Part shown: positions 14,369 through 23,823 of the stretch, piece after piece
Layout: every line of letters begins with the position of its first letter
How positions within the stretch are numbered: position 1 is the first letter of the stretch
Assembly: GCF_900129005.1 (NCBI RefSeq)
Contig: NZ_FQUN01000008.1
Coordinates: 62,001-126,000, forward strand
Direction: 5' to 3'
Origin: Leeuwenhoekiella marinoflava DSM 3653
GTDB taxonomy: Bacteria > Bacteroidota > Bacteroidia > Flavobacteriales > Flavobacteriaceae
DNA: 64,000 nucleotides
Translations under genes and position numbers: made by a program
The notes under the pieces: generated by a model
Seen by the model: only the letters and a program-made list of their open reading frames with translations
Told to the model about the DNA's origin: nothing
Databases searched by the model: none

Positions 14369-14486
14369 GTGACTTTATTGATTTTTTAGGACAGCGAATA
14401 TAGCTAAAATAAGCTTTTAACGCCACACATTTAGTCAAAATAAAAAGTCTGAATCTTTCAATAAAAATAATATGGTCCAGAAAAAA

Positions 14487-14518
14487 GAAAGGCCGATAGT
14501 TCTCACCACCGGCCTTTC
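14487..14518 (-). terminator. Terminator of the dcw cluster after ftsZ
   Basis: GAAAGGCCG (14487-14495) and CGGCCTTTC (14510-14518) form a 9-bp stem. On the minus strand it is followed by TTTTTT. It lies 20 bases after the ftsZ stop, so the cluster ends here. Confidence 0.85.
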
Positions 14519-14537
14519 GACGTCTGATTTTTACTAA

Positions 14538-16595
14538 CTAATCGACATTATCGTGTAAGAATGAATTGTTTCTACGCAATTGAATCTCATCATTTTCATC
14601 GGTACTCAATGAGGTACGAGAAATGCTGCCCTTCGCATTTGGATTTTCATCAAGATTCACTCCCATACGCTTATACGCTGGCTGCTTTTCTATCTCGTCT
14701 ATACGCGACTGATTGTTATGAAATTTGTAATTAAACTCTTTCATCATACGTCTGCGTTCTGCAGCACGCTCAGTAAGCAATTGGGAAATAGGCGTATTCA
14801 TAGGATTCTCATCCTCTTCATTAATACCTGCTTCTTCTTTTCTAGCTGGCTCTACAACCTTATGTTCAAAAGCAATTTCCTCTTCTTGCTGTTTAACTTC
14901 AGGCTGTTTTTTCTGTACCGGTTTAGCAGTATTCAAATGATCTTCCATTTCCATGTAATCATCCAGACTGTAACGTTTCTCACCTTTTTCATTTACTTCG
15001 GTAACCGAAACAATTTCAACAGGATTATTCACCTCTATCTCATTAATAGCATCATCTAAACGGTAAACAATCTCTTCTTGTTCAGCTTCTTCAAGTTCCT
15101 CCTTTTGTTGAAACTCTTGCTTTTTAGGCATTTCTTCATTTAAAGGAAGGTCAAAAGATAACGTAAATTGCTCTTCTTCTTGATCAAAAAGATTGATTTG
15201 CGGCTCATCTGCCGGATCTTCTACACTCACTATTTTAAAATCTTCTTCATCTGTAAAGGCTTCTTCTACCTCTTCATACTTGGTGTAATCTAAAACTTCC
15301 TCATAAACCACCTGTAGATTTCTAATGAGATCTGTAGTAGGTATCAGGTTCATCTGATTTTTTTTCACTTCAGCTTGTGGCTTTTTCGCTTCCGGCTTCG
15401 ATTTATTTACCATCAGATCCATAGGGTCATCACTATCGTCTAGTGTATGAACGATAGGCTTAACTTCTGGTTCAGATTTTTCCTTTTTTGGAGCAGCATC
15501 AAAATTCAATTTTCCACCGGTACTTTTTGGAGAAAGATCGTGTTGTGCACGTTGCTCGTCTTCAAGTGTGTGAATAATCTTTTTAGTTTCCGTATTAACG
15601 ATCTCGTTTTGCTGCTCTACATTAAAACCCGTAGCAATAATGGTTACAGAAATCGCATCACCTAAACTTTCCTCTTCTCCTACACCCATAATGATGTTAG
15701 CACTGTGACCGGCTTCATCCTGGATGTGATCGTTGATCTCTCCAATTTCATCAATTGTAATTTCTTCGGTTCCCGAAACGATAAGCAACAATACGTTTTT
15801 GGCTCCTGTAATTTTATTATCATTCAACAATGGAGAATCTAATGCTTTTCTAATGGCATCCTGAGCACGACTGCCACCGCTTGCGTTAGCACTACCCATA
15901 ATTGCAGTACCACTATTACTTAAAACCGTTTTTGCATCTCTAAGGTCAATGTTTTGCGTATAGTGATGCGTTATAACTTCTGCAATACCTCTAGATGCAG
16001 TTGCAAGTACTTCATCTGCCTTACTAAAACCAGCTTTAAAGCCAAGATTACCATATACCTCTCGCAGTTTATTGTTGTTGATCACAATAAGCGAATCTAC
16101 ATGAGAACGCAATCTTTCTACACCAAGCTGAGCCTGCTCGTTACGCATCTTACCTTCAAACTGAAACGGGATTGTCACAATACCTACGGTAAGTACATCC
16201 ATCTCTTTTGACATTTTAGCAATTACAGGTGCAGCTCCGGTACCGGTACCACCACCCATTCCGGCAGTGATAAAAACCATTTTTGTATTGGTCCCCAGCA
16301 TTTGCTTGATATCTTCTGAACTTTCTATAGCAGCTTTCTCTCCCACCTCTGGGTTTGCTCCTGCTCCAAGTCCTTCTGTAAGGCTCACACCTAGCTGAAT
16401 ACGTATAGGTACAGGACTGTTTTCTAAGGCTTGCGAATCTGTATTGCAGACCACAAAGTCCACTCCTTTTATTCCTTGACTAAACATATGGTTAATGGCA
16501 TTGCTACCACCACCACCTACGCCAATTACTTTAATTACGTTGCTCTGATTTTTTGGTAAATCAAACGAGATGTTTTCAAAATCTGTGTTGCTCAT
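14538..16595 (-). CDS. ftsZ: Cell division protein FtsZ
   Basis: 685 residues. Tubulin-like GTPase that forms the division ring. Residues about 20-330 are the conserved core: VIGVGGGGSNAINHM, the tubulin signature GGGTGTG at residues 114-120, and LRDAKTVLSNSG. The rest, about 350 residues, is a very acidic Glu/Lys/Gln-rich linker. It ends in a short conserved-looking peptide (NNSFLHDNVD) that should bind FtsA. Most bacterial FtsZ are 350-400 residues; long tails are usual in Flavobacteriaceae. Last gene of the cluster. Confidence 0.98.
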   Translation of the reverse strand: MSNTDFENISFDLPKNQSNVIKVIGVGGGGSNAINHMFSQGIKGVDFVVCNTDSQALENSPVPIRIQLGVSLTEGLGAGANPEVGEKAAIESSEDIKQMLGTNTKMVFITAGMGGGTGTGAAPVIAKMSKEMDVLTVGIVTIPFQFEGKMRNEQAQLGVERLRSHVDSLIVINNNKLREVYGNLGFKAGFSKADEVLATASRGIAEVITHHYTQNIDLRDAKTVLSNSGTAIMGSANASGGSRAQDAIRKALDSPLLNDNKITGAKNVLLLIVSGTEEITIDEIGEINDHIQDEAGHSANIIMGVGEEESLGDAISVTIIATGFNVEQQNEIVNTETKKIIHTLEDEQRAQHDLSPKSTGGKLNFDAAPKKEKSEPEVKPIVHTLDDSDDPMDLMVNKSKPEAKKPQAEVKKNQMNLIPTTDLIRNLQVVYEEVLDYTKYEEVEEAFTDEEDFKIVSVEDPADEPQINLFDQEEEQFTLSFDLPLNEEMPKKQEFQQKEELEEAEQEEIVYRLDDAINEIEVNNPVEIVSVTEVNEKGEKRYSLDDYMEMEDHLNTAKPVQKKQPEVKQQEEEIAFEHKVVEPARKEEAGINEEDENPMNTPISQLLTERAAERRRMMKEFNYKFHNNQSRIDEIEKQPAYKRMGVNLDENPNAKGSISRTSLSTDENDEIQLRRNNSFLHDNVD

Positions 16596-16690
16596 AATAT
16601 TTCGTTTTACCGGTTTTTGCTATTGCTTTTCTTTTTCAGTTTCAGAGATAAAAATCAGATTCTCATCTCATCGGTTGCTTTTTTTTTAAT

Positions 16691-18031
16691 CTATTCTGCG
16701 TTATCTAAAAAGTCTTTAAACTTTTCTGCCCAAGAATCAAAAATGCTTTTACGCACTTTTTTCTCTTTAGGCTGCTCTAGTTCCTGCTCCTCATCAGAAG
16801 TTAGTTCCGATTCTGGCGCAGGCTCCTCTTCTACAATTGCCGTGTCTTGCTGTGCTTCTGGCTCATCAGGACGGTGCTCCAGACTATTCATCACTAGACC
16901 TACTGCAGTCGCATAAAGCGGACTCGTAGTTTCTGAATCACTATCTCCGGCCAAATGCTCGTTAGGATATCCTATACGCGTATCCATCCCGGTGATGTAC
17001 TCTACCAATTGCTTAAGGTGTTTCAACTGTGAACCCCCTCCTGTTAGCACGATACCGGCAATCAATTTCTTTTTTTGTTCCTCGTGACCATAATTTTTGA
17101 TCTCGAGATAAACCTGCTCAACGATCTCAACAACACGTGCGTGAATAATCTTTGAAAGGTTTTTTAAGGTTATTTCTTTAGGCTCTCTCCCACGTAATCC
17201 CGGGATCGAAACAATCTCATTATCCTTGTTTTCTCCTGGCCATGCAGAGCCGAATTTTATCTTAAGCAGTTCTGCTTGTTTCTCAATAATGCTGCAACCT
17301 TCTTTAATATCCTCAGTAATTACATTACCTCCAAATGGGATCACAGCTGTGTGTCTGATGATTCCATCTTTAAAAATGGCGAGATCTGTTGTACCACCAC
17401 CTATATCAATCAATGCGACACCCGCTTCTTTCTCTTCCTGACTCAAAACTGCATTTGCAGACGCTAAAGGCTCTAAGGTTATTTTATCAAGATTAAGACC
17501 TGCGCTTTTTACACAACGACCTATATTTCTAATACTACTTACCTGCCCTACCACTACGTGGAAATTAGCTTCAAGACGACCACCATACATCCCGATAGGT
17601 TGTGTGATTTCGGCTTGACCATCTACTTTATATTCCTGCGGAAGCACATGTATAATTTCTTCTCCCGGAAGCATCACCAACTTATGAACCTGATTGCAAA
17701 GCATGTCTATGTCCTTAGGACCTATAACCTGATCTGCATCTGCACGGGTGATGTAATCGCTATGTTGCAAACTGCGTATGTGCTGACCGGCAATACCTAC
17801 CACCACATCTTCTATCTTCATCCCCGAAACACTTTCTGCTTCTTGTACTGCCTGCTGTATAGACTGTATGGTCTGAGTGATATTATTTACCACCCCTCTG
17901 TGCACACCCAGACTTTTAGATTTTCCGATACCCAGAATTTCTAATTTATGGTACTCGTTGTAGCGCCCTATCATAGCTACAATTTTGGTTGTACCAATGT
18001 CAAGTCCTACTGCTATGTCTTTCTGCTCCAT
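16691..18031 (-). CDS. ftsA: Cell division protein FtsA
   Basis: 446 residues. Actin-fold ATPase that anchors FtsZ to the membrane. Phosphate-binding loops are AVGLDIGTTKIVAM near the N-terminus and ALIDIGGGTTDLAIF in the middle, with VLTGGGSQLKH later. The last 20 residues (SIFDSWAEKFKDFLDNAE) form an amphipathic helix, the membrane-targeting sequence. An acidic low-complexity linker (EEEPAPESELTSDEEQELEQ) precedes it. It lies 3 bases after ftsQ. Confidence 0.97.
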   Translation of the reverse strand: MEQKDIAVGLDIGTTKIVAMIGRYNEYHKLEILGIGKSKSLGVHRGVVNNITQTIQSIQQAVQEAESVSGMKIEDVVVGIAGQHIRSLQHSDYITRADADQVIGPKDIDMLCNQVHKLVMLPGEEIIHVLPQEYKVDGQAEITQPIGMYGGRLEANFHVVVGQVSSIRNIGRCVKSAGLNLDKITLEPLASANAVLSQEEKEAGVALIDIGGGTTDLAIFKDGIIRHTAVIPFGGNVITEDIKEGCSIIEKQAELLKIKFGSAWPGENKDNEIVSIPGLRGREPKEITLKNLSKIIHARVVEIVEQVYLEIKNYGHEEQKKKLIAGIVLTGGGSQLKHLKQLVEYITGMDTRIGYPNEHLAGDSDSETTSPLYATAVGLVMNSLEHRPDEPEAQQDTAIVEEEPAPESELTSDEEQELEQPKEKKVRKSIFDSWAEKFKDFLDNAE

Positions 18032-18034
18032 AAC

Positions 18035-18751
18035 TTAAATTTTTGTCCCTATAACCTGTCCATTAAATCGTAAATCAACGATTTTGTATGCCGAGAGACT
18101 ATTGTCTTTAATCGCTTTCTGGTAAAAGGCTTTATAGTTTGCAAACTTGCTTTGCAGACCTTTAACCTTACCTAATCTGATTTTATAGTTTAAAACCCGG
18201 GGTGTCAAACTGTAATCACCAGTTGTATTTCTTGAAATCCCCACCACTTGTTTTACAAGCAACGGGTCTTGTTGTATATACTTTAAAAGTGGGTAAACCT
18301 CATCAATCTGGTCTTTTTGCAAACCAGCTATAATAGGCACCCGTGCAGAGTAATTAGAAGACAAAGGCATTGCAGCTCCCTGCTCATCTATATAAAAAGG
18401 TTTTTGGGCCTGCACCCTTGCAAGAGGCTTTCTTTGTTTTACTGTTGCTCCCACCACGCCGTCTAAGGTGATATAAACATCTGCATCAGCGATCATTGCG
18501 TGCGCATCTAAACGCTCTTCAAGCTCATTCAAATCTAGAATTTCTTTAAGCTGTCCCTCGAGGGCTTTCTCATTTTGTATCAACAATTTATCAACCGTTT
18601 CAGCGGTTATAAAAAGGTTCGCACCAGCCTCAAAATGCACTTCTACATTTTTAACGGTTCGTTGTGCATTTCGCCTATGCGAAAAAGCAACCAAAAACGA
18701 CGTCACTAAGACTAAACCTATCATCCGTATGTAAAACCAATTGATCTTCAT
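18035..18751 (-). CDS. ftsQ: Cell division protein FtsQ
   Basis: 238 residues. Bitopic membrane protein: cytoplasmic tip, one transmembrane helix at about residues 8-24 (RMIGLVLVTSFLVAFS), then a periplasmic POTRA/FtsQ domain. It bridges early and late division proteins. It overlaps murC by 4 bases. Just after the membrane helix, the FSHRRNA codons carry a TTTCGC..GCGAAA palindrome (18669-18684), one of a dispersed family. Confidence 0.88.
   Translation of the reverse strand: MKINWFYIRMIGLVLVTSFLVAFSHRRNAQRTVKNVEVHFEAGANLFITAETVDKLLIQNEKALEGQLKEILDLNELEERLDAHAMIADADVYITLDGVVGATVKQRKPLARVQAQKPFYIDEQGAAMPLSSNYSARVPIIAGLQKDQIDEVYPLLKYIQQDPLLVKQVVGISRNTTGDYSLTPRVLNYKIRLGKVKGLQSKFANYKAFYQKAIKDNSLSAYKIVDLRFNGQVIGTKI
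18669..18684. repeat. In-gene palindrome TTTCGC-CTAT-GCGAAA (ftsQ)
   Basis: Perfect 6-bp arms with a 4-base loop, in-frame, directly after the FtsQ membrane helix. Confidence 0.6.
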
Positions 18752-20097
18752 CGCTTCAGATTTTTGGTTAGTTTTAAAATCTCTTCTCCTATATCCCCTG
18801 CGCCCATCATCACTTTTATACGTGCTTTAGAAGCCTGCATTTTTTCTTGTAATGCTGCTTTTGTCACGACTTCTTTTCGCGTAAGCGGAATCAAATCCAG
18901 CAATTTTTGAGACGTAACTCCCTCTATAGGTTCTTCCCTCGCTGGATAAATATCCAGCAGCAACAATTCATCAAACTGCGCTAAACTAGCTGCAAAATCC
19001 TGCATGAAATCCCGAGTCCGACTGTACAAATGCGGCTGAAAAACAGCTAATACACGTTTGTTAGGATACATCTCACGCACCGCACTGTGCACGGCATCGA
19101 TCTCTGTGGGGTGGTGCGCATAGTCATCAATTAAAACTTCGTCTTCTGTCTTAATTCTATAGGTAAATCTGCGATTAACCCCCTTAAACGCGAATAGTGC
19201 TTTGGCAAGCTTATCGGCAGGGCAGCCGTAATGTAAAGCCATTGCCAAAGCGGTTATCGCATTAGACAAATTATGTCTACCTGGCAGGTTAAGCACTAAA
19301 TCTTGAAGCAGCCCATCAGGATGTTTTAAGTCAAAATGATAAGCGCCATTTTCTATTTTTATAGTTAAAGCTGCATACACAGCGTCATCTTCTAAGCCCA
19401 CCGTAATTCCCTCTAAAGGCAAGCCGTTTTTGATAAACAGGACTCCGTCTTCTTGTACTTGAGCCGCAAAATCACGAAAACTTTGCTGTAAAGCTTCGGC
19501 ATCTCCGTAAATATCCAGATGATCTGCATCCATCGAAGTGATTGCTGCTATATTAGGAAACAGTTGCATAAATGAGCGATCAAACTCATCTGCTTCAACA
19601 ACTACGATCTCCTCTCCTTGCTGAATTAAATTACTTTGATAATTCTCTGCAATACCGCCCAAGAATGCCGTAACCGGTAAATCACACGAAGCCATAAAGT
19701 GTCCCAGCATCGCACTTGTGGTCGTCTTACCGTGTGTCCCGGCGACAGCCAAACAGTATTTTTGCTGTGTTAACCAACCTAAAACCTCTGCGCGCTTTTT
19801 AACCGAAAATCCTTCAGCTAAATAATAGTGATACGCACTGTGATTTTTTGGAACTGCCGGTGTATAAACCACCAGTGTCTTTTCTTTATTTTTAAATGCT
19901 GAAGGAACAACTTCAACAGAATCTTGAAACGAAATCTCAATTCCTAATTCAGTTAAGCCCTCAGTAATTGTTGAAGCTGTTTTATCGTAACCCGCAACCT
20001 GCTTTCCGGCCGCGTGGAAGTATCGAGCAAGCGCACTCATCCCGATACCGCCAATGCCGATAAAATAAAGATGTGATATGTTATCTAGATTATTCAC
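18748..20097 (-). CDS. murC: UDP-N-acetylmuramate--L-alanine ligase MurC
   Basis: 449 residues, normal length. Adds L-Ala to UDP-MurNAc in the cytoplasm. Rossmann start YFIGIGGIGMSALARYFHAA, the Mur ligase P-loop AGTHGKTTTSAML, and the ligase domain VDDYAHHPTEI-type segment (LIDDYAHHPTEIDAV). The C-terminal VFQPHLYSRTRDF is also conserved. The start is GTG at 20095-20097, one base after the murG stop. Confidence 0.98.
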   Translation of the reverse strand: MNNLDNISHLYFIGIGGIGMSALARYFHAAGKQVAGYDKTASTITEGLTELGIEISFQDSVEVVPSAFKNKEKTLVVYTPAVPKNHSAYHYYLAEGFSVKKRAEVLGWLTQQKYCLAVAGTHGKTTTSAMLGHFMASCDLPVTAFLGGIAENYQSNLIQQGEEIVVVEADEFDRSFMQLFPNIAAITSMDADHLDIYGDAEALQQSFRDFAAQVQEDGVLFIKNGLPLEGITVGLEDDAVYAALTIKIENGAYHFDLKHPDGLLQDLVLNLPGRHNLSNAITALAMALHYGCPADKLAKALFAFKGVNRRFTYRIKTEDEVLIDDYAHHPTEIDAVHSAVREMYPNKRVLAVFQPHLYSRTRDFMQDFAASLAQFDELLLLDIYPAREEPIEGVTSQKLLDLIPLTRKEVVTKAALQEKMQASKARIKVMMGAGDIGEEILKLTKNLKR

Positions 20098-20098
20098 G

Positions 20099-21193
20099 TT
20101 ACTGCTTCAGTAATTTTTCTACTTCGTTTACGATTTGTTGCGTTGCCTGAGGCAATGCTATTTTCTTAAAATTGGTTCCCAAAACTTTTTGCCTGTCTTC
20201 ATCTTCAATCAACTGCTTAAATGTTTCCTCAAAACAATCCTCCAACGCATTCTCTTTTAAAAGTATCGCCGCATCTTTCTCTACGATAGCTTCTGCATTT
20301 TTGGTCTGATGATCTTCTGCCACATTAGGTGACGGAATAAAAATCACCGGTTTCCCTACTAATGCCAACTCAGATACCGAACCCGCACCTGCTCTGCTGA
20401 TAATGATATCTGCTGCAGCATACGCTAAATTCATCGTATCGATAAAAGGTAAAACCTGTACATGTTCGGTTTCACTATGATTTTTATATTCCTCAAAATA
20501 CAATTGACCACTTTGCCAGACAACCTGTACGTTTTGATCTAAGATAAATTGCAACTCGTGGTCTATTAATTTATTTATCGCTCGGGCGCCCAAACTTCCA
20601 CCTAGAATCAAAAGCGTTTTCTTTTGGGGTTTTAAAGCATATTTAGCCAAGCCTGCTTCACGGTTTTGATCGATAAATATCAAATCCTGACGCACCGGAT
20701 TTCCGGTTTTTACAATTTTTTCCTGCGGAAAAAATTGCTGCATTCCATCATAAGCCACACAAATCTTCTGCACTTTTTTAGCCAAAAGCTTATTGGTTAT
20801 CCCTGCAAAACTATTTTGCTCCTGAATCAATGTCGGCACGTTATATCGGGTCGCCATTTCCAGCAACGGACCACTGGCAAAACCACCGGTACCTATTACA
20901 ACATCAGGCTTAAAACGCCGAATTATTTTAGCCGACTTAAACAAACTGCTAATCAATTTAAATGGAAACATCAGGTTTGACCAAGTCAACTTTCGTTGAA
21001 TACCGGCAATCCAAAGCCCTTCAATTTTATAACCGGCATTGGGCACTTTTTCCATTTCCATACGATCTTGCGAACCCACAAAAAGAAATTCCGCTTGCGG
21101 ATATTTTTCCTTCAGTGCATCTGCAATAGCTATCGCCGGGTAGATATGCCCCCCGGTTCCGCCGCCTGATAGTATGAATTTGTAGTTTTTCAA
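20099..21193 (-). CDS. murG: UDP-GlcNAc--lipid I transferase MurG
   Basis: 364 residues. Glycosyltransferase that makes lipid II at the inner membrane face. N-terminal [19 protein letters not shown] and the C-terminal donor-binding [20 protein letters not shown] are diagnostic. The start must be TTG at 21191-21193: the MKNYKF start aligns with the family and no ATG lies upstream in frame. The next Met is at about residue 46, inside the fold. A seven-base tandem repeat (21195-21240) runs up to the start codon. Confidence 0.97.
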   Translation of the reverse strand: MKNYKFILSGGGTGGHIYPAIAIADALKEKYPQAEFLFVGSQDRMEMEKVPNAGYKIEGLWIAGIQRKLTWSNLMFPFKLISSLFKSAKIIRRFKPDVVIGTGGFASGPLLEMATRYNVPTLIQEQNSFAGITNKLLAKKVQKICVAYDGMQQFFPQEKIVKTGNPVRQDLIFIDQNREAGLAKYALKPQKKTLLILGGSLGARAINKLIDHELQFILDQNVQVVWQSGQLYFEEYKNHSETEHVQVLPFIDTMNLAYAAADIIISRAGAGSVSELALVGKPVIFIPSPNVAEDHQTKNAEAIVEKDAAILLKENALEDCFEETFKQLIEDEDRQKVLGTNFKKIALPQATQQIVNEVEKLLKQ

Positions 21194-21194
21194 G

Positions 21195-21240
21195 TTCTGT
21201 TTTCTGTTTTCCGTTTTCCGTTTTCCGTTTTCCGTTTTCT
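21195..21240 (-). repeat. Heptanucleotide tandem repeat in front of murG
   Basis: On the plus strand the unit is TTYYGTT with G at 21199, 21206, 21213, 21220, 21227 and 21234: six units, two with TTCTGTT and four with TTCCGTT. Read on the mRNA strand it is AAAACGG/AAAACAG repeats ending 2 bases before the TTG start of murG. It occupies most of the ftsW-murG gap. Confidence 0.9.
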
Positions 21241-21260
21241 AAAAGATATATTTCGTATTG

Positions 21261-22463
21261 CTACATCGCTTCGCTTAAAATATCAAGCGGATTCATCTCT
21301 TCTTCTTCCTTCGCTTTTACTTCTTCTCGTTTAACGCTTACACTCAACACAATCCCAATCGCTAAACAGGTCATCCAGATTGAAGTTCCTCCGCTACTCA
21401 CCAACGGCAACGTCTGCCCAGTAACTGGAAACAGCTCGACAGCCACCGCCATATTGATCAATGCCTGAAAAATGATGGGCAAGCCAACACCTATGGCTGC
21501 CAATTTTCCAAAAACCGTAGTTGCTTTATTAGCGACAACGAGTATTCTAAACAACAAGAGCAAGTACATTAACAACAGCATCAACCCACCGATCAACCCC
21601 CATTCTTCCACGATTATTGCATAAATAAAATCTGAAGAGGATTGTGGTAAAAAATTCTTCTGAACACTCTTACCCGGACCCAATCCTGTTAAACCTCCTG
21701 TAGCGATTGCTATTTTTGCTTTTTCGATTTGGTAATCGCCTTCGCTATCCTCATCATCTGCAAAACTGTCTATACGACTCATCCAAGTATCTACTCGGTT
21801 AGGGAAAACTCCTGGAAATGCTTTTGCTGCAAGCACAAACAATGTAAGTGCCAGCAGACCGGTCGCAACGATAACCCCAATATATTTCAACGGATAACCT
21901 CCCATAAAAACCAGCGTCAATACCATTACAAAAATGATTGCTGTGGTTGAAAAATTGGCAGGAAGTATCAATCCCAGAATCAATGCTACAGGTACCCAAA
22001 GCGGAAGAATACTTTCCTTAAAGGTGATTACCTTATCTTTAATCTTTGTCAGGTAGCGCGCGATATAAATCATCAACACTACCGAAGCCAACGTAGAGGT
22101 CTGAAACGTGATTCCCACAAACGGAACCTTAATCCATCTACTAGCATTGGCTCCATCAATAGTCGTCCCTTGCGCCATCGTGATTAAAAGCAAAATGAAC
22201 ACAATAGGAATTCCTATTATAGACAAACCTTTAAAATAGTGTGCAGGTACTTTGTGCACCCCGTAGATAATCGCAAAGCCCAAAACCAAATGCATAAAAT
22301 GACGTACCAAAAAAGGCAACGTGTCCCCATTACCGTATAAATAGGCAAGATTGCTACTTGCGCTAAATACCGGCAAAAACGAGAACAAAGCTAAAAAGGC
22401 AGTAATCGCCCAGATCGCCCGATCTCCTTTTAATGTGGTGAATATGTTTTTGGTTTTACTCAA
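21261..22463 (-). CDS. ftsW: Peptidoglycan polymerase FtsW (SEDS family)
   Basis: 400 residues with about 10 hydrophobic helices. SEDS glycosyltransferase of septal peptidoglycan, partner of FtsI. Conserved segments are AIIVEEWGLIGG, TGGLTGLGPGKS and the C-terminal GQTLPLVSSGGTSIWMTC. The start is TTG at 22461-22463 (MSKTKNIFTTLKGDRAIWAI), in register with the family. A seven-base repeat lies just upstream. The tail is charged (KREEVKAKEEEEMNPLDI). Confidence 0.95.
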   Translation of the reverse strand: MSKTKNIFTTLKGDRAIWAITAFLALFSFLPVFSASSNLAYLYGNGDTLPFLVRHFMHLVLGFAIIYGVHKVPAHYFKGLSIIGIPIVFILLLITMAQGTTIDGANASRWIKVPFVGITFQTSTLASVVLMIYIARYLTKIKDKVITFKESILPLWVPVALILGLILPANFSTTAIIFVMVLTLVFMGGYPLKYIGVIVATGLLALTLFVLAAKAFPGVFPNRVDTWMSRIDSFADDEDSEGDYQIEKAKIAIATGGLTGLGPGKSVQKNFLPQSSSDFIYAIIVEEWGLIGGLMLLLMYLLLLFRILVVANKATTVFGKLAAIGVGLPIIFQALINMAVAVELFPVTGQTLPLVSSGGTSIWMTCLAIGIVLSVSVKREEVKAKEEEEMNPLDILSEAM

Positions 22464-22467
22464 CGAA

Positions 22468-22491
22468 TTACTGTTTACTGTTTACTGTTTA
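22468..22491 (-). repeat. Heptanucleotide tandem repeat in front of ftsW
   Basis: Unit TTACTGT, three full copies (22468-22488) plus a partial, or AAACAGT on the mRNA strand. It begins in the murD stop codon and ends 4 bases before the TTG start of ftsW. It resembles the repeat in front of murG (AAAACAG/AAAACGG). Confidence 0.85.
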
Positions 22492-23823
22492 TAAACTACG
22501 AACTGCTTCTTTGAACTGACGCCCACGATCTTCATAATTCTCAAAAAGATCAAAACTTGCACAAGCCGGTGATAACAAAACATTATCTCCTTTCCCGGTA
22601 AGTTTGTATGCGATTTTTACTGCTTCAGACATGGATTGGGTCTCGATAATCGTCTCTACCATTCCTGCAAAATGATGCATCAACTTAGCATTATCTACAC
22701 CCAGGCAAATGATTGCTTTTACTTTTTCATTCACTAACGGAAACAAATCTTTATAGTCATTTCCTTTATCAACACCACCTACAATCCAAACTGTAGGAGC
22801 ATTCATGCTATCTAACGCATAAAAAGTTGCGTTTACATTTGTAGCTTTAGAATCGTTGATGTAAGACACGTTATTAATCTTCAAGACCTGCTCTAAGCGG
22901 TGCTCAACACCCTGGAAGCCTTCTAAAGACTCTCTAATTGTAGTCTTACGAATACTAAGCAACTTAGAAGCTGTTGAGGCTGCCATCGCATTCTTAGTAT
23001 TGTGAGCCCCTTTAATCGCCAAATTTTTTGTTGACATCGTCATCATTGTATCGTCAGTTATTATATTAATTTCTTCTTGAGCATAATACGCTCCTTTTTT
23101 TAGTTTTTTTGAAATTGAAAAAGGCATCAATTGCGACCGTACCGGATGCTTATCTAACCACGCTGTAATCACAGGATCGTCTAAATCGTAAATGAGATAA
23201 TCTTCTTCGGTTTGATTTTCCGCTATGCGGAATTTTGACCGGATGTAATTTTCAAAATTGTACTCGTAGCGATCTAAGTGGTCTGGAGTGATATTGGTTA
23301 AAATCGCGATATGTGGCGCAAAAGTTTCTATACCGTCCAACTGAAAACTACTGATTTCTAACACGTAGTAATCCTGATCATCTAGTGCAACCCACTTTGC
23401 AAAACTGTCGCCTATATTACCTGCAGCTACGCTTTTTAAACCCGCTTGCTTCAGAATATGCGCAACCAGCATCGTCGTTGTCGTCTTACCATTGCTACCG
23501 GTAATTCCAACTAGTTTAGCTTTTGTATATCGCGCTGCAAATTCAATCTCAGAAATCACAGAAACTCCTGCTTCAACCAACTTTTTGATAAGCGGGGCTT
23601 TATCAGGAATTCCGGGGCTTTTCATCACCAGATCTGCATGGAGAATTTCAGCTTCAGTATGACCGCCATCTTCCCATTCAATTTCATAATCTTTAAGAAC
23701 GTCGAGGTATTTGGGTTTTATCTTCCCGAAATCGGAAACAAAAACGTCAAATCCCTGCTTTTTACCTAAAATCGCGGTTCCTATTCCGCTCTCGCCACCA
23801 CCCAAAATCACCAGCCGCTTCAT
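22489..23823 (-). CDS. murD: UDP-N-acetylmuramoylalanine--D-glutamate ligase MurD
   Basis: 444 residues, normal length. Adds D-Glu. N-terminal LVILGGGESGIGTAILGKKQ, P-loop GITGSNGKTTTTMLVAH, and the ligase domain INDSKATNVNATFYALDS. The stop lies inside the ftsW heptamer repeat. A TTCCGC..GCGGAA palindrome sits in-frame at 23218-23232 (FRIAEN). It starts 1 base after mraY. Confidence 0.98.
   Translation of the reverse strand: MKRLVILGGGESGIGTAILGKKQGFDVFVSDFGKIKPKYLDVLKDYEIEWEDGGHTEAEILHADLVMKSPGIPDKAPLIKKLVEAGVSVISEIEFAARYTKAKLVGITGSNGKTTTTMLVAHILKQAGLKSVAAGNIGDSFAKWVALDDQDYYVLEISSFQLDGIETFAPHIAILTNITPDHLDRYEYNFENYIRSKFRIAENQTEEDYLIYDLDDPVITAWLDKHPVRSQLMPFSISKKLKKGAYYAQEEINIITDDTMMTMSTKNLAIKGAHNTKNAMAASTASKLLSIRKTTIRESLEGFQGVEHRLEQVLKINNVSYINDSKATNVNATFYALDSMNAPTVWIVGGVDKGNDYKDLFPLVNEKVKAIICLGVDNAKLMHHFAGMVETIIETQSMSEAVKIAYKLTGKGDNVLLSPACASFDLFENYEDRGRQFKEAVRSL
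23218..23232. repeat. In-gene palindrome TTCCGC-TAT-GCGGAA (murD)
   Basis: Perfect 6-bp arms with a 3-base loop, read in-frame within murD. Member of the dispersed family. Confidence 0.6.

Noticed and set aside
14718-15059. 113-codon plus-strand frame inside ftsZ
   Set aside because: It is a shadow of the low-complexity acidic tail of FtsZ, rich in Phe and Leu because it is the complement of Glu/Lys codons.
21195-22491. CRISPR array
   Set aside because: The repeats are 7 bases without spacers. No CRISPR array or cas gene is visible anywhere in the window.
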